A stretch of DNA of 64,000 nucleotides from assembly GCA_946800325.1 (NCBI GenBank), contig OX326960.1, positions 56,752,855 through 56,816,854 on the forward strand, read 5' to 3'. Origin of the DNA: Luzula sylvatica (Eukaryota; Streptophyta; Magnoliopsida; Poales; Juncaceae). A program made the translations under genes and the position numbers. The notes below the pieces were generated by a model. It saw only the letters and a list, made by a program, of their open reading frames with translations. It searched no databases and was not told where the DNA came from. Below, in pieces: positions 1-10,869 of the stretch. The first letter of the stretch is position 1; each line of letters begins with the position of its first letter.

Positions 1-183
1 AAGGTTCAAAAAGAATTTGGATGTTATTAATCGGCCGCCTGAAAATTTGGTAAATTAAAACATCATTCTACTATCAGCAAAAACAAAAACTAATTATATT
101 CAACAAATTTGTCGCAGTAAATTGTTGGTTTCATCTCCAAAATTCTTTAATCGGACAAAACAATTTCAATCATGATCACACAA

Positions 184-190
184 TATATAA
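184..190 (+). promoter_or_regulatory. TATA box-like element of the GDSL gene
   Basis: The motif TATATAA lies 69 bases upstream of the ATG at 259, a normal spacing for a plant core promoter with a short A/C-rich leader (191-258). Nothing else distinctive is seen in 1-180. Position and match only; no transcript evidence. Confidence 0.5.
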
Positions 191-258
191 GGATATTCTT
201 CCAACCAAATAAAAAGAACAAATTAATATAACCTTAATCAAATTTCATCACGGCAACA

Positions 259-1826
259 ATGGCATTATCCCCTAGATTTCTCATCATCTCTCTCATAACT
301 TTTTTTGCTCCTGTGACTTGTGCAAAGTCGTTCCTCATACCAGCTGCATTTGTGTTCGGCGATTCTTTGGCCGACGTTGGAAACAATAATAATCTTAGTG
401 TACCGATTCAAGACAAGTCAAACTATGGCGATTATGGTATTGACTTGCCAATCGGACTTCCTGTAGGAAGGTTCAGCAATGGCTTAAACATGGCTGATTA
501 TGCAGGTATATACTATCACCTTCTTGTTTATTTAATTATTTGTGTTGCCCTAATAACTCTTATATTCTAGCTTCTTGATATCAAAATGTTCAAAAGTATT
601 CTGAATATGCTAACCTCAAAAAACTCAAAAAAAGAATATGTTAACCTCAAACTTTTTGTACGATCAGCAAAGTTTATTGGGTTTGAGAGAAGTCCACGGG
701 CTTATCTTTCTATGACAAATGTTGATCAAATGCTTGAAGGAGTCAACTTCGCATCTGGCGGATCTGGAATACTTGATTCCACCGTAAGCCAAATTTCTGA
801 TCTTTTTGAACTTTTAATTTTCATTTGCAGCATTTTATCAGCAATATAGAATTTGCACTGATCTCTCTAACTTGTGAGATCGTCAAAATTTTGAAATATA
901 GGGTCCAGGGACACTCACTATGACGACCCAAATCAAATATTTCGAAAATGTAGTTAAGGCTCTCGAGAAGAAGTTGGGCAAATGGAAAGCTCAACAACTC
1001 ATTTCCAGGTCCGTTTTCATGATTATCACGGGAAGTAATGACCTGTTCGAGTATTATCGGAAGACCGGAGCTAAAGACAATGCTACCAATGACATGTTCA
1101 TCTCAAATCTTGTTAACACATTTACAGAGAAACATCTCAGGGTACTAAATCCTTTATTTTTCCTTCATAATAAGTTAACAAGATCTAGCGGGAGAACTTT
1201 CTTATATCCGGCTCAGGGTACTAGATAATAACTTCTTTACTAATGAATTAATCAATGGTCTTCTTTTAGGCTCTTACCGAACTTGGTGCGAAGAACTTTC
1301 TTATAGCCGGCTTGGCACCTGTTGGGTGTGCTCCGATTTTTAGAAGCGAAACTTCAAGCGGAGACTGCGTAGACGCATTGAACGAGCTAGCTAAAAGCTA
1401 CAATTATTTAATAAAAAACAAATTGAAGGAAAATCTATTATCGTTCCGATACTCTTTTATTGATTCTTATGGTGTTTTCAGCACAATTATGTACACTCAT
1501 TATTTTTTCGGTAAGTTACAAATACCCATATATACAATCCTTTTTGTATATATAATCTATATGTACATATATAAGATATGAATATTATTTTCTATTAATC
1601 AGGGATAACGGAGATAAAGACGGCATGTTGTGGGAAAGGAAGACTCAATGCAGAAAGTGGCTGCACGGCAAATGTGACGGCATGCAAGGACAGATCAAAT
1701 CACCTTTTCTGGGACAGATATCACCCCTCAGATACAACAACAAAAGTTGCAGCAGGCATAGCGTTCATTGGCAGTGCAATTTATAGTTCGCCGCTGAACC
1801 TGCTCCAGCTCTGTACCGGGCTATAA
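259..1826 (+). CDS. GDSL esterase/lipase, secreted (At5g55050-like)
   Basis: Five exons, all GT-AG: 259-505, 668-783, 902-1141, 1270-1510, 1603-1826; together 355 residues, the usual length and exon number for plant GDSL hydrolases. Residues 1-21 form a hydrophobic signal peptide ending near TCA/KSF, so the enzyme should enter the secretory pathway. Block I is FVFGDSLADVGNNNN with the nucleophilic serine; the block III signature is ITGSND (Gly and Asn of the oxyanion hole); block V is FWDRYHPSD with the catalytic Asp and His. All key residues are present and the frame is open across every junction, so the gene looks functional. The family hydrolyses acyl esters and lipids, often in the apoplast; the substrate cannot be deduced. 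The start follows a TATA-like box at 184 and is the only sensible ATG before the signal peptide. The 3' flank is part of a local duplication. Confidence 0.93.
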
Positions 1827-1841
1827 TTTAAAACTTTTATT

Positions 1842-2264
1842 TCTAGTTAAGAGAATGCTCCGAATGATGTAATATAGAATTTGATAACTCCCAAGGACAC
1901 CTTTTATGTAAACTGAATACAAAATTGCGAGATCTATATGATGAAATTTACCCTTTTAAATATCGATTAACTATAGAACTTCATCATATCACCGAAACTA
2001 TTTTCAGTGACGGTACCTAATTCAATTGACGTGATGACATTTTTTAAATCGGTAATTTGTAAATAACAAATGCGATTTCGATCTTATTTCCAAAATTCGA
2101 GGAATTTACTTTAGGTGCACTAGCCTCTTTAAATACAAGCGCCAAAGAACTGATTTTTATTTGTTTGGAAAATTCTGTGGTAATTCATCAAATTCAATGA
2201 TATTTTCATATTTGTTTAGACCTCGTTCTTTTTTTGAACGATAAAACTCTCCTATTTTGATTAT
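1842..2264 (+). repeat. Tandem unit A, copy 1 (uninterrupted)
   Basis: About 420 bases immediately after the GDSL stop codon recur with high similarity at 3502-3935. Shared landmarks include a segment around GAGAATGCTCCGAATGATGT and another ending in CTCCTATTTTGATTAT. Here unit A runs directly into unit B at 2265, giving the intact reference for the junction broken by the Helitron at 3936. No coding potential recognised. Confidence 0.85.
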
Positions 2265-2880
2265 ACAAATAAATTGCAAAAGTAAAGGGAGATTTGCATA
2301 TTTACCCTTCTAAATATAGTTTTGTCAAATTTAAGTGTATATTTTTCTAAATTCAAAAGTATATTTTGTTTAATTAAAAAAAGTATATTTTGCCAAATAC
2401 AAGTGTATATTTTGATGAATTCGAGAGTATATTTTGTTAAATTCAAGTGTATGTTTTTTATATTTTATTCTTTTTATGCTAAATATAGTTTTGCTAATAT
2501 TCAAGAGTATATTCTGCTTAATTCAACAATATATTTTTTAATTTAAAATGCATATATTGCAAAATTTAAAGTATATTTTGATAAATTCAATAATATATTT
2601 TTTCAATTTCAACAGTATATTTTGCTGAATTCAACAATATATTTTCTTAATTTGATTGTTAAATTCAAAGTATATTTTGTTAAATTCAATAATATATTTT
2701 TCAAATTTCAATTATATATTTTGCTGAAGTCAACAATATATTTTGCTGAATTCAAAATTATATTTTGTTCAACACTTCAATTCTTCTGGACTCCTAAATC
2801 ATCTCGGGTTCCTTTCCTAATTTCAATAATATATTGTTGGTATAAACCCTGAAAATCTAACTAGAACGACACATTCATTA
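2265..2880 (+). repeat. Unit B, copy 1: AT-rich degenerate minisatellite
   Basis: Starts ACAAATAAATT, then holds a degenerate ~20-base tandem motif of the form GTATATTTTGNTAAATTCAA through about 2800, and ends with a segment around CTTCTGGACT and a run reading TTGTTGGTATAAACC to CATTCATTA. The same order of landmarks is found at 15533-16365, the second copy displaced by the Helitron. Open frames here are low-complexity artefacts. Confidence 0.75.
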
Positions 2881-3114
2881 ATTTGTATTTAGAAATTTAA
2901 TAACAAACTCGCATACACACATTCAAGCAACATATATTTAGTATAATTAGAAAAAATTGTATACACTTGGACACAACACATGCATGTAACATCTATTCTC
3001 AAATTACTTTACCTTGCGTGATTGCGCGGTACAGTTTGGATTTGTCGTGTGGTTGTGCTGGATAGTTTGGTGTTGTTGCATTGTTGCGTAAAATTATAAT
3101 TACCAAAAGATAGA

Positions 3115-3468
3115 TGGTATGGAGACTTTTGAAAAGCCGAGGATTAGGAAATTGAAAAAAATGAAATCTTGAGAAGATAGGAAAGTTCTCCATATATTCT
3201 TGTTGTCTTGATTGAATGATAATTAAGGCAATGATTATTTCGTTGTATTATTTTCTTGTATTGGATAGGAGTTTAGCTATAAATAGAGGGTTATGCTAAA
3301 ATTTTATTTATTCCAACAAATACCAATAATTGTATTCTTTCTTTCTCTAGTATATTAAAATAGTTTGAGTGCCGACGGCCGTGGTTTTTTTCCTTCGGGG
3401 TTTCCACTTAAATTTTTTTGTGTTTGTGTGCTGTTCTTGTGTGTTTGTTTGCGGCGACGATCCTAACA
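3115..3468 (+). mobile_element. Probable solo LTR (Copia-like)
   Basis: A 354-base segment begins TGGTATGGAG and ends CGATCCTAACA, flanked on both sides by ATAGA (3110-3114 and 3469-3473), the 5-bp duplication expected for LTR elements. A TATA motif (CTATAAATAGAGGG) at about 3277 and a GGGTTTCCACTTAAA-type U5 close to the CA end resemble plant Copia LTRs. The 3' end is convincing; the 5' end rests on the duplication alone, and the start does not mirror the CCTAACA end well. No internal retrotransposon domain is present. Confidence 0.5.
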
Positions 3469-3501
3469 ATAGAATAGAGGATTTAGGTTTAGAAATTTCA
3501 T

Positions 3502-3935
3502 ATCTAGTTAAGAGAATGCTCCGAATGATGTAATTTACAATTTGATGACTCCCAGGGACACATTTTATGTAAACTAAATACAAAATTGCGAGATCTATGA
3601 TGAAATTTACCCTTTTCAATATCGATTAACTATAAAACTTCATCATATCACCGAAACTATTTTCAGTGACACTTGTAAGTACCTAATTCAATTGACGGCA
3701 CTGACATTTTTTAAATCGGCAATTTGTGTATAACAAATGCGATTTCGATCTTCTTTCCAAAATTCGAGGAATTTACTTTAGGTGCACTGGCCTCTTTGAA
3801 TACAAGCGCCAAAGAACTACTTTTTTATTTTTTTGGAAAATTCTGTGGTAATTCATCAAATTCAATGATATTTTCATATTTGTTTAGACCTCGTTCTTTT
3901 TTTGAATGATAAAACTCTCCTATTTTGATTATTAA
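3502..3935 (+). repeat. Tandem unit A, copy 2
   Basis: Second copy of 1842-2264, with a few small differences (for example an extra ACTTGTAAGT block near 3675). It breaks off after TTTTGATTA, where copy 1 continues as TACAAATAAATT; that continuation reappears at 15533. The break coincides with a Helitron 5' end. Confidence 0.85.
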
Positions 3936-3977
3936 TCCTACTAATATATTTTACCAGTATTTTTCTTAATTCTCAGA

Positions 3978-4450
3978 ATGCCACGTCATCGTATTAGTTT
4001 TAATTATCTATGCATTCAATCTAATCTATGTCTAAACAATACACATCTCTTTGTTATCCACACAGTCGCGACTCACACCCTTTGCTCACACAGTCACGAC
4101 TCACAACTGTTCCTCACAATCACGTTTAAGCATAAACAAGCACTTTACCCACTTTCTTTCTCTTTCTCATTCTTTCTCTATCACGACCACGTCTCTCCAT
4201 CTTCCTGCGCCTCCTCTCTTTTCCTTTCCAATCGGTTCGGAGAGCACTTCTCGCACAGTCCGCACCCTTCCTTCTCGGTTCTCCACCAAGTCGCGATGCC
4301 TCTCTTTCTCCACCATACCACGCCTCTTCAGTTTTCACCATTTTCACGGAGTGTTGCCTCTCTCCACATCCATTTCCTTCACCTCTTCACAGGTGCGGCA
4401 CCTCATTCAAACATGTTTTTTAATTGAAACCTCGGTTAGACCATTTAGTT
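3978..4450 (+). other. Pyrimidine-rich block near Helitron 5' end
   Basis: Directly inside the Helitron left end, after the common CCACGTCATC motif, lies about 450 bases rich in C/T with many TCTCTTTC and CTTCC runs, resembling a captured plant 5' leader or promoter. Two overlapping open frames of 149 and 133 residues cross it but have low-complexity S/F/H composition, no recognisable domain and no partner exon. It is not called as a gene. The stretch 4450-4940 holds nothing recognisable. Confidence 0.4.
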
Positions 4451-4945
4451 AACCTTCATCAATTATAATGTTTTTTTAACTGCATTTACAGTTTTCTGGA
4501 AAATGTTGGTTTTATGCTAAATTTCAGCAAATTTGATGGCTTTTTTACGCTATTTCAATATTTTTTCAGTTATTTTTGAAATATTAAACATATGCAGGGT
4601 CATTTATGCATATTTTAGCATTAATTTGGGTTTTGCTCTCTTAATTTCATTGTTATTTGATGTTTTTTTGTTGATTCCTTGCAAATTTACCGCGTAGAGG
4701 GCACTTTTGCAACAACAACAAAAATCAATTTGGGGTTTGCTTTTTACATTTCAGTGTTTTAATTTTATTTATTTATTTTTGTAAACATTTGCGTTTTTCA
4801 ATTGTAATTGCAGTTTCTTTGAAATAACAAATAATCAAAATGCCAGCATATAGATATTTTAGTATTTTAATCGGAATTTACTTTCGTATTTTAGATGAAT
4901 ATATTTCGAACTTTCAGGATTTATACAATTATTTTGATACTTCTT

Positions 4946-5130
4946 AGATTTATTCACTTTTTATATTTCATATTTTAAAATATATATTAGATTTATTCAC
5001 TTTTTATATTTCATATTTTGATACTTATTTTGATACTTCTTAGATTTATTCACTTTTTATATTTCATATTTTAAAAAATATGTTAGATTTATTCACTTTT
5101 TATATTTCATATTTTAAAATATATATTTGA
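4946..5130 (+). repeat. Short tandem repeat, about 45-base unit
   Basis: Four imperfect copies of a unit built around TTAGATTTATTCACTTTTTA followed by TATTTCATATTTTAAAA lie head to tail within the outer Helitron. No coding role. Confidence 0.8.
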
Positions 5131-5174
5131 TACTTTCCGATAAATTTTCAATTTTTCGAGGGATGTATTTGTCA

Positions 5175-6010
5175 TTTTTAGCCAAAACTTCACGAAGGCA
5201 AGGTGTTTGATGAAATTCCTCTAAGAACTATCTTTACATTTTTTTGCATTTGCACGTTCAAACTCATTTTGCAGGTACTCTTTTAATCATTTCTCATATA
5301 TTTGATTTCAATTTCAAATCTAGGGTATAACTCTGTTAAACACTAAACTTGTAGTGTTCTTGTTTTAAGAAGGAATTAAGGTTTAATTATTGAGTAAATG
5401 ATTAAGAAGAGAAGAGAGCTTTAAACAACTGATTTCTTATTAATTTCAATCGAATCTGATTACAATGATGAGCACTTCTATTTATACTAATTACAAGTTA
5501 ATCTCCACCACTAATCTGAAACATAATTCAGTTATACATATCACACTTAGTGTGTGATTAATAATAATAATTATCTTTGATTACATAACTAAAAAATCTC
5601 AGAATAAGAGAAAAGGCCCATAATAGAAATAAAAGCCCAGTGTAATAATGATAGTCCAATGAAGTGATGAAGCCCAAGATTCGATAATATGGTTGGATTC
5701 AGCGGAAGATCTGCAGAGAAGAATTACGTATGTTATCAAACTCATTTCAAGCCTAAACCTCATGAAATAAGGCGTTCGATGAAATTTTCAGACGTCTCTT
5801 CAGATATATGGTAAATCCTCATATCCAAACTCATTTTACAGGTACTTGTAATCATTTCTCATGTATTTGTTTTTAAGTTCAAATTTAGTGTTTGACTCAT
5901 TATTGATACATCAAAATATCAAGTTCACAATTCTTGTTGTCGATTTGTAGATAAGATGTTCGATGAAATTCCTCAGATATTAGATCATAGATGCTCTTCA
6001 CATTTATGAT
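5175..6010 (+). pseudogene. Scattered PPR-like fragments (three FDEIP motifs)
   Basis: Three short stretches encode variants of a phrase typical of pentatricopeptide-repeat proteins: HEGKVFDEIPLRTIFTF (about 5180-5236), KAFDEIFRR (about 5769-5796) and KMFDEIP (about 5953-5973). The two first stretches are each followed by a related sequence with an ATTTTRCAGGTACT core, so they look like duplicated pieces of one captured gene. They lie inside the outer Helitron, which commonly captures host exons. Too short and broken to be coding; assignment to PPR rests on the phrase only. Confidence 0.35.
5334..5738 (-). mobile_element. Solo LTR with 5-bp target-site duplication
   Basis: A 405-base segment runs from TGTTAAACAC to CGTATGTTATCA and is flanked exactly by AACTC (5329-5333 and 5739-5743). 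On the minus strand it contains GTATAAATAG as a TATA box about two thirds of the way in, which sets the orientation. Terminal TG/CA, 5-bp duplication, TATA box and the absence of internal domains make it a solo LTR, product of LTR-LTR recombination. It sits between two PPR-like scraps. Confidence 0.85.
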
Positions 6011-6230
6011 TTTGTAGTGCTCAAAAGGAAGAGCTTATACTCAAAAGAATCGAACCAAAATGTGGTTTAGTCGAAATTGAACTGTCAAATGGCGCTTCTG
6101 ATGAAATTTGAGAACCAAATGATTCTTACATGTGTAGTTTTGTAATTTCAAAATTTTCATTTGCATTTCAAGCAATAATGATTATTTGACCATATGTTTC
6201 ATTTACCCTCAAATTTAGCCTAACATTTAA

Positions 6231-6610
6231 GCCAGGAATGGAAGCACTAAAAGGTCATCTAAACACGAGCAACATTGTGGCAAATGAGGTGTCAGTCTGA
6301 GAATGGTCGGGATCGGCGATTGACGAAGGATCCAAAGTGGCGGATTGGTTCTCCAATTATCTAGGAAAACCAAGCCTCCTTGTTCCTTTTAATATGTGTA
6401 TGTTTTATTTTCTATTTGTTTATTCATTTCGTTTTATATCCCCTTCGGTTGATATTCTCATTTTTGTAGGGGCATATTTGATATTTGAAGATTTTGCCGG
6501 TATAACTATTGTTGAGTAATTTTAATTAATGATTCTTTAGCATTAGGCCCGTCGAAGAAATGCACAAGGATTTAAAGTCATGTTTTCTGAGGCTTATCCA
6601 TTTTTGTGGG
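6231..6610 (+). pseudogene. Captured MOSC-domain (mARC-like) gene fragment
   Basis: Bases 6231-6399 read PGMEALKGHLNTSNIVANE, then VSV*EWSGSAIDEGSKVADW, then FSNYLGKPSLLVPFN, matching the N-terminal part of plant MOSC/mitochondrial amidoxime-reducing-component-like proteins (typically VSVWEWSGSALDEG with YLGKP). The conserved Trp is a TGA stop. After about 150 bases resembling an intron (ending CTTTAG/CATTAG), 6548-6605 encodes RPVEEMHK and, shifted, GFKVMFSEAYPFL, the next part of the same family. Retention of the intron shows capture at the DNA level, as Helitrons do, not retroposition. Non-functional: one stop, one frameshift, no start or end. Confidence 0.7.
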
Positions 6611-6788
6611 GGCATCATATAGGTAATACTATATGATTCAAATAAAAGAAGTTATTAAATATCCAAGTATTATTTAAAATACTTATTTTAAATACGTTTT
6701 TGTCTGTTTTGAAGGGATCACTGAATGTCAAGAAATACTATAAGGCCCCTCCAATTAATTGTTTTAGACCAAAGTGAGGACTTTAACT

Positions 6789-8613
6789 CTCTTTTTTTTT
6801 AATGGAACCCGACAATCGATCGCTTGTCGTTAACGGTATCCTATGTTTTTACATGACTTCTTACATTCCATTATATATTGTAAATAAAAAATAAAATAAG
6901 AATATAACTATCCTATCCCGATAATCATTAAATATTATGCTAACAATGTCTTGACCAGAGCAGCGCCATTTCCATTGCTTTTGTTTCAATCTGTGATGAT
7001 GTTTTTATTTTTCCGCGGAAGATTCGTCCATTTCGTTCTAACCAGATCGTCCACGTGCTTGCAATGAGAATGATGTCCCACACTCTTCTTTGGGTCTTGC
7101 CGAACTTATTCCTGATGCTCCACCAGAATTGTAATAGTGTGTGGTCTCGATTTAGGGTCATCACAGTGTTTGTATGATCAAGCATTAATTTCCATATTTC
7201 TCTTGCATACTCACATTGTATGAATATGTGTTCAGCACATTCCTCGTTATTCTTACATAGTGGACGCCTAAAAGGTCTTATCCACCCCTTACTATTTAAC
7301 ATGTCTCCCGTTAGGATGCGACCATTTAAGGTAAGCCACATGAAAATTTTGGCCTTCATAGGTGCTTTGGATTTCCAAAGCATATTGCTCCATGAAATAT
7401 GTTACCCCGGATCTATTAAAGATATGTATGTACTTGATGTTGAAAAGGAATGGTCCCGTGTCCATTTCCATTGAATATTTGTTGTGTGTCCATGATGACT
7501 CGAAGTGGAGGCTATGTAAAAGGGGATGAGTTTACTCAAGTCCTTTAGAAAGAAAGATAACTTCGTTGGATTGCAGTTTTGTAATTCTTGTACTGAATTA
7601 ATTCCATATAGTTTTTGGATCCACAATGTCCATAACGAATCTCGTTGGGTATCTATTTTTCATAGCCATTTCAGCATGAGTGATTCATTTTGTGTTGTAA
7701 GATTTTTAAGACCCAAACCCCCCATATTTTTAGGGATGCATACTTTCTTCCAATTTATTAAGGCATTCGTTGGATTGTCACTATTAGATCATTTCCAAAA
7801 TAAAGCTCGGATAATTCTTTCGATTTGTTTGGTGACCCATTTTGGCAAAACACATCCTTGCATTAGGTATGACGGAATACTAGATAGAACCGATTGTGCA
7901 AGTGTGTATCTCCCTCCGTAGGATAATAATTTTCCTTGCCATGCCGACACTTTTGTTCGTATTTTTTCTATCAAGGGTAGGAAATCTCGACATTTGGGTT
8001 TATTTATGGTTAGTGGTAACCCTAAATATTTCATCGGTAATTTATCTTTGTTACAACCAATGATGCTTTGGATATGCGCATGCAACTCATGTGGTATAGC
8101 AATAGGAAGGAAATTACTTTTGTTCCAGTTTATTTCCAACCCCGATATTTCATAAAAGGCCTTCAAAGTTTGCCTTATTATTCGCATGTTTTTTGGATGC
8201 GTTTCTACAAAGATTACTGTGTCATCTGCATATTGTAGAGGAATAGGGGTCAACCTGGCTGCATTAGTCAAAAGTGGGGCAATGTTAGTGATAGCCCTTT
8301 GTAATGCATCCGCGACAATGTTAAAGAGCAGCGGTGACAAGGGATCGCCTTGTCTCAGACCCTTTTTGTGTGTAAAAAATTCACTCATTTATCCATTAAT
8401 TTTGATGGATGATGATGATGTATTTAAAAGTTGGAGGATCCACATGATCCATCTAGTAGGGAATCCCCTAGCTATGAAAATACTTTTGAGAAAATTCCAT
8501 GAAATATTGTCAAATGCTTTTTTGAAGTCTACTTTGAGAAGGATAGATGGAATTTTATTCTTGTGGAAATAGTTTAGTATTTCTCTTGTCGTTAAAAAAC
8601 TTTCCATTACGCT
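6789..8613 (-). mobile_element. 5'-truncated L1-type LINE
   Basis: Read on the minus strand, 8607 down to 6938 is the C-terminal half of a LINE ORF2. Reverse-transcriptase landmarks in order: KVDFKKAFDNISW, KKGLRQGDPLSPLLFNIVADAL, QYADDTVIF (catalytic YADD), MKYLGLPL, then a zf-RVT tail with Cys/His residues in PLCKNNEECAEHIFIQC. All pieces share one frame and are interrupted by in-frame stops at about 8389 (TAA), 7787 (TGA), 7665 (TGA, replacing a Trp) and 7400 (TAA), so decay is by substitution without frameshifts. The 3' end is marked by a T-run on the plus strand at about 6791-6800 (poly-A on minus). CTTTAACT occurs at 6781-6788 and 8614-8621 as a possible, weak duplication. The endonuclease and ORF1 are absent. 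Confidence 0.85.
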
Positions 8614-9152
8614 CTTTAACTTTACTTATTAGTTTGTTTGTTTTCTTAATTTATATTATTCTTGTATCTATTGGTGTCATGTTCATTGTGATTTTTTTTA
8701 TATTTTAGTTTACTTCAATCAATTCACTAAATTACCAAAGGAAAAACAATGGAGTATTATTAATAAATCTTTGAAGGTTAAATTTTGAAGTCTTAATGAT
8801 GCCCAACATATTCATGTGATGGAGTATGCAAATTTAATGATTTTAATTGCAATTTTCATATTTGAAATATATGGAAGCACTTTTTATCAAAATTTTAATA
8901 TTATTATTTCCATAGGAGGATATATTTAAGATTAAAAAGATTATATAGATTTTAAAGAAGTCATCGAGTGGAAGTTATTTCTATAATGAGCTCGAATGGT
9001 AAAATAGTCTATTATCTCTTAAATTTCAGTCATTGAAGAGAGTGTTTGAGCAAAGTGCTCGAAGAAAAATACTGGCACCCTTTCATGGAAGAATCTATTT
9101 AATTTTTAATTTTTAACAGAAAGTTCTTCAACATGAGATAGGATATATTAAT
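8614..9152. other. AT-rich outer-Helitron DNA, no feature seen
   Basis: Between the LINE and the inner Helitron the sequence is AT-rich and unique within the window; no coding, RNA or repeat signal was recognised. Confidence 0.5.
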
Positions 9153-10026
9153 AATATGTATAAAGTTAACAAAATTCCCCTCTTCTCAGGCCTCCACGTC
9201 ATCATACCATTTTCAGCTGTTTAATTTGTGATATGTGATTTTGTTCTTGATTGATTAAATTTCAGTCTTTGGATCTGCTTTTTTTTTATGATTTGTCATG
9301 GGTCGTTTGATCTTCTTATCATTTATTTGGGCCGTCTGATTAATGTTGGTTTTGTCGGCTGGGTTTTTTTATTTGTTCCTGGTTCATGGAGTTTGTGTCT
9401 AGGATACCTCTAGGGTTTTCACGGTCTATGGTGCACCATTTTCTCTTCATTCACCCCCCTTTGCTTACTCCGCCTCTTTCTCATTTTTGCATGAGGCGGC
9501 TATACTAGGGATCTTATATTGTTGCTTCCTTTCGGTGTTTCTGTTCTTCGTTGCTTCTATGCTGATTCTAAGTTCTTTCATTTTGTTTTCTTCTTCTTTT
9601 GTTCTGGTATTTGATCCTCTGTTGCTTGGTTTCAGCTTTCTTTGGTTCGTAGTATGCCAGTTAGTGTTTTTTTGGATTCTCATGGGTTTTTTTCTTTCGC
9701 ATATCTGTAATATTGAAGTTGTTTGTTGGATAATGGTATGTTCTTTTGGTCTGCGTGGCCTATTCGTGCGATTAGTCGAATGTTTTGTCCTACTATGAAA
9801 TGTCATACATTTTTTTCTTGCTGGCATCTATTTTGACATGTTGAGATGTGTTTTCTTTTCTCTGTTGTTCGTTTTTGTTGTTTTTGCCTTTGGTCTTTTC
9901 ACATGTCGATTGTTTTATGTTTTTTGGTTTTCCTCTTTTGCTTTTCTCTGTTGCTTGCCAAGCATTGTTCATGTCAAGATTTGAAAAGCTTTCGGGGATT
10001 TTCTACCGTCTTTTTTCTTGACTAAT

Positions 10027-10481
10027 CCATGTTTTTTCTTATTTCGATTTGGTATTTATTGAGGTTTAATTGATGATGGTTGTGGCCCTGGTATATACTG
10101 TAATTTTGGATTATGATGTAGTTGGACCGTACTGTTGATGAATCGTGATTGGTGTGGACTGAATTTAATCGGGACCTATTGACGCAGAAAAAGCCTACGT
10201 TGATGAGCAGTGCTTTTGTGTATGTGGTTTGCATCCAGTTATCAGTATCCGATCCATGCTTTTTCTTATTTTGATTTGGTATTTATTGAGACTTAATTCA
10301 TGATGGTTGTGGTATTGGTATATACTGTGATTTTGGATAATAATATAGTTAGGCCATGCTTTTCACGAATCGTGATTGGTTTGGACTGAAGTTAATTAGG
10401 ACTGATTGAGGCAGAAAAAACCTAGGTTCATGAGAAGTGGTTTTGTGTATGCAGTTCGCATCCAGTTATGAGTATCCGGCG
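10027..10481 (+). repeat. Two-copy tandem repeat, 227-base period
   Basis: Unit 1 (10027-10253) and unit 2 (10254-10481) start CCATGTTTTTTCTTATTTCG and CCATGCTTTTTCTTATTTTG and stay collinear, including GGTATTTATTGAG, GAATCGTGATTGG, GAGGCAGAAAAA and GCATCCAGTTAT landmarks. It lies within the inner Helitron; the following 10545-10870 segment recurs at 13930-14290. Confidence 0.85.
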
Positions 10482-10869
10482 TCATTATCGATATTGGTGA
10501 TGCCTGACTGACAGTCTGTTTAATTAGGTCAGGTTCATGTATGTCAACAGTAGTTCGACTCAACTGAGTATGTATCAGAAACATCATTTCTATTGTTAGG
10601 TTGTGGGCTCATTTATAAATGGGTTTCATCGAGTTGAATATAACGAATCTGGCTGTATTTCTTCATCTCCATTCTACTCTCTTTTTTCCAATGTTTTTTG
10701 CTTTTTATTTTCTTCTTGCTAAATTTTTATTGTCTTCTCTATTTCATGATTTTCTTATTTGTTCTTCACCTTCTCTCGCTTGGATCGCCAATGGTTTTCC
10801 CTAGAAAAAAGAAATTGCTAAGAACATAAAGGATTGATTGGGAAATCTGAGATCAATGATGATCTTTTT

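Noticed and set aside
2835..3468. LTR starting at TGTTGGTATAAACC
   Set aside because: The sequence across TGTTGG is shared with unit B copy 2 at 16306, where no LTR follows, so it is part of unit B; the start at 3115 with ATAGA on both flanks fits better.
3978..4452. Overlapping open frames of 149 and 133 residues
   Set aside because: C/T-rich DNA just inside a Helitron end; composition is low-complexity (Ser, Phe, His), no domain, no splice partner.
9465..9827. 120-residue minus-strand and 103-residue plus-strand open frames
   Set aside because: They overlap each other in T/C-rich Helitron DNA, and the corresponding duplicated segment near 13.7 kb does not keep either frame.
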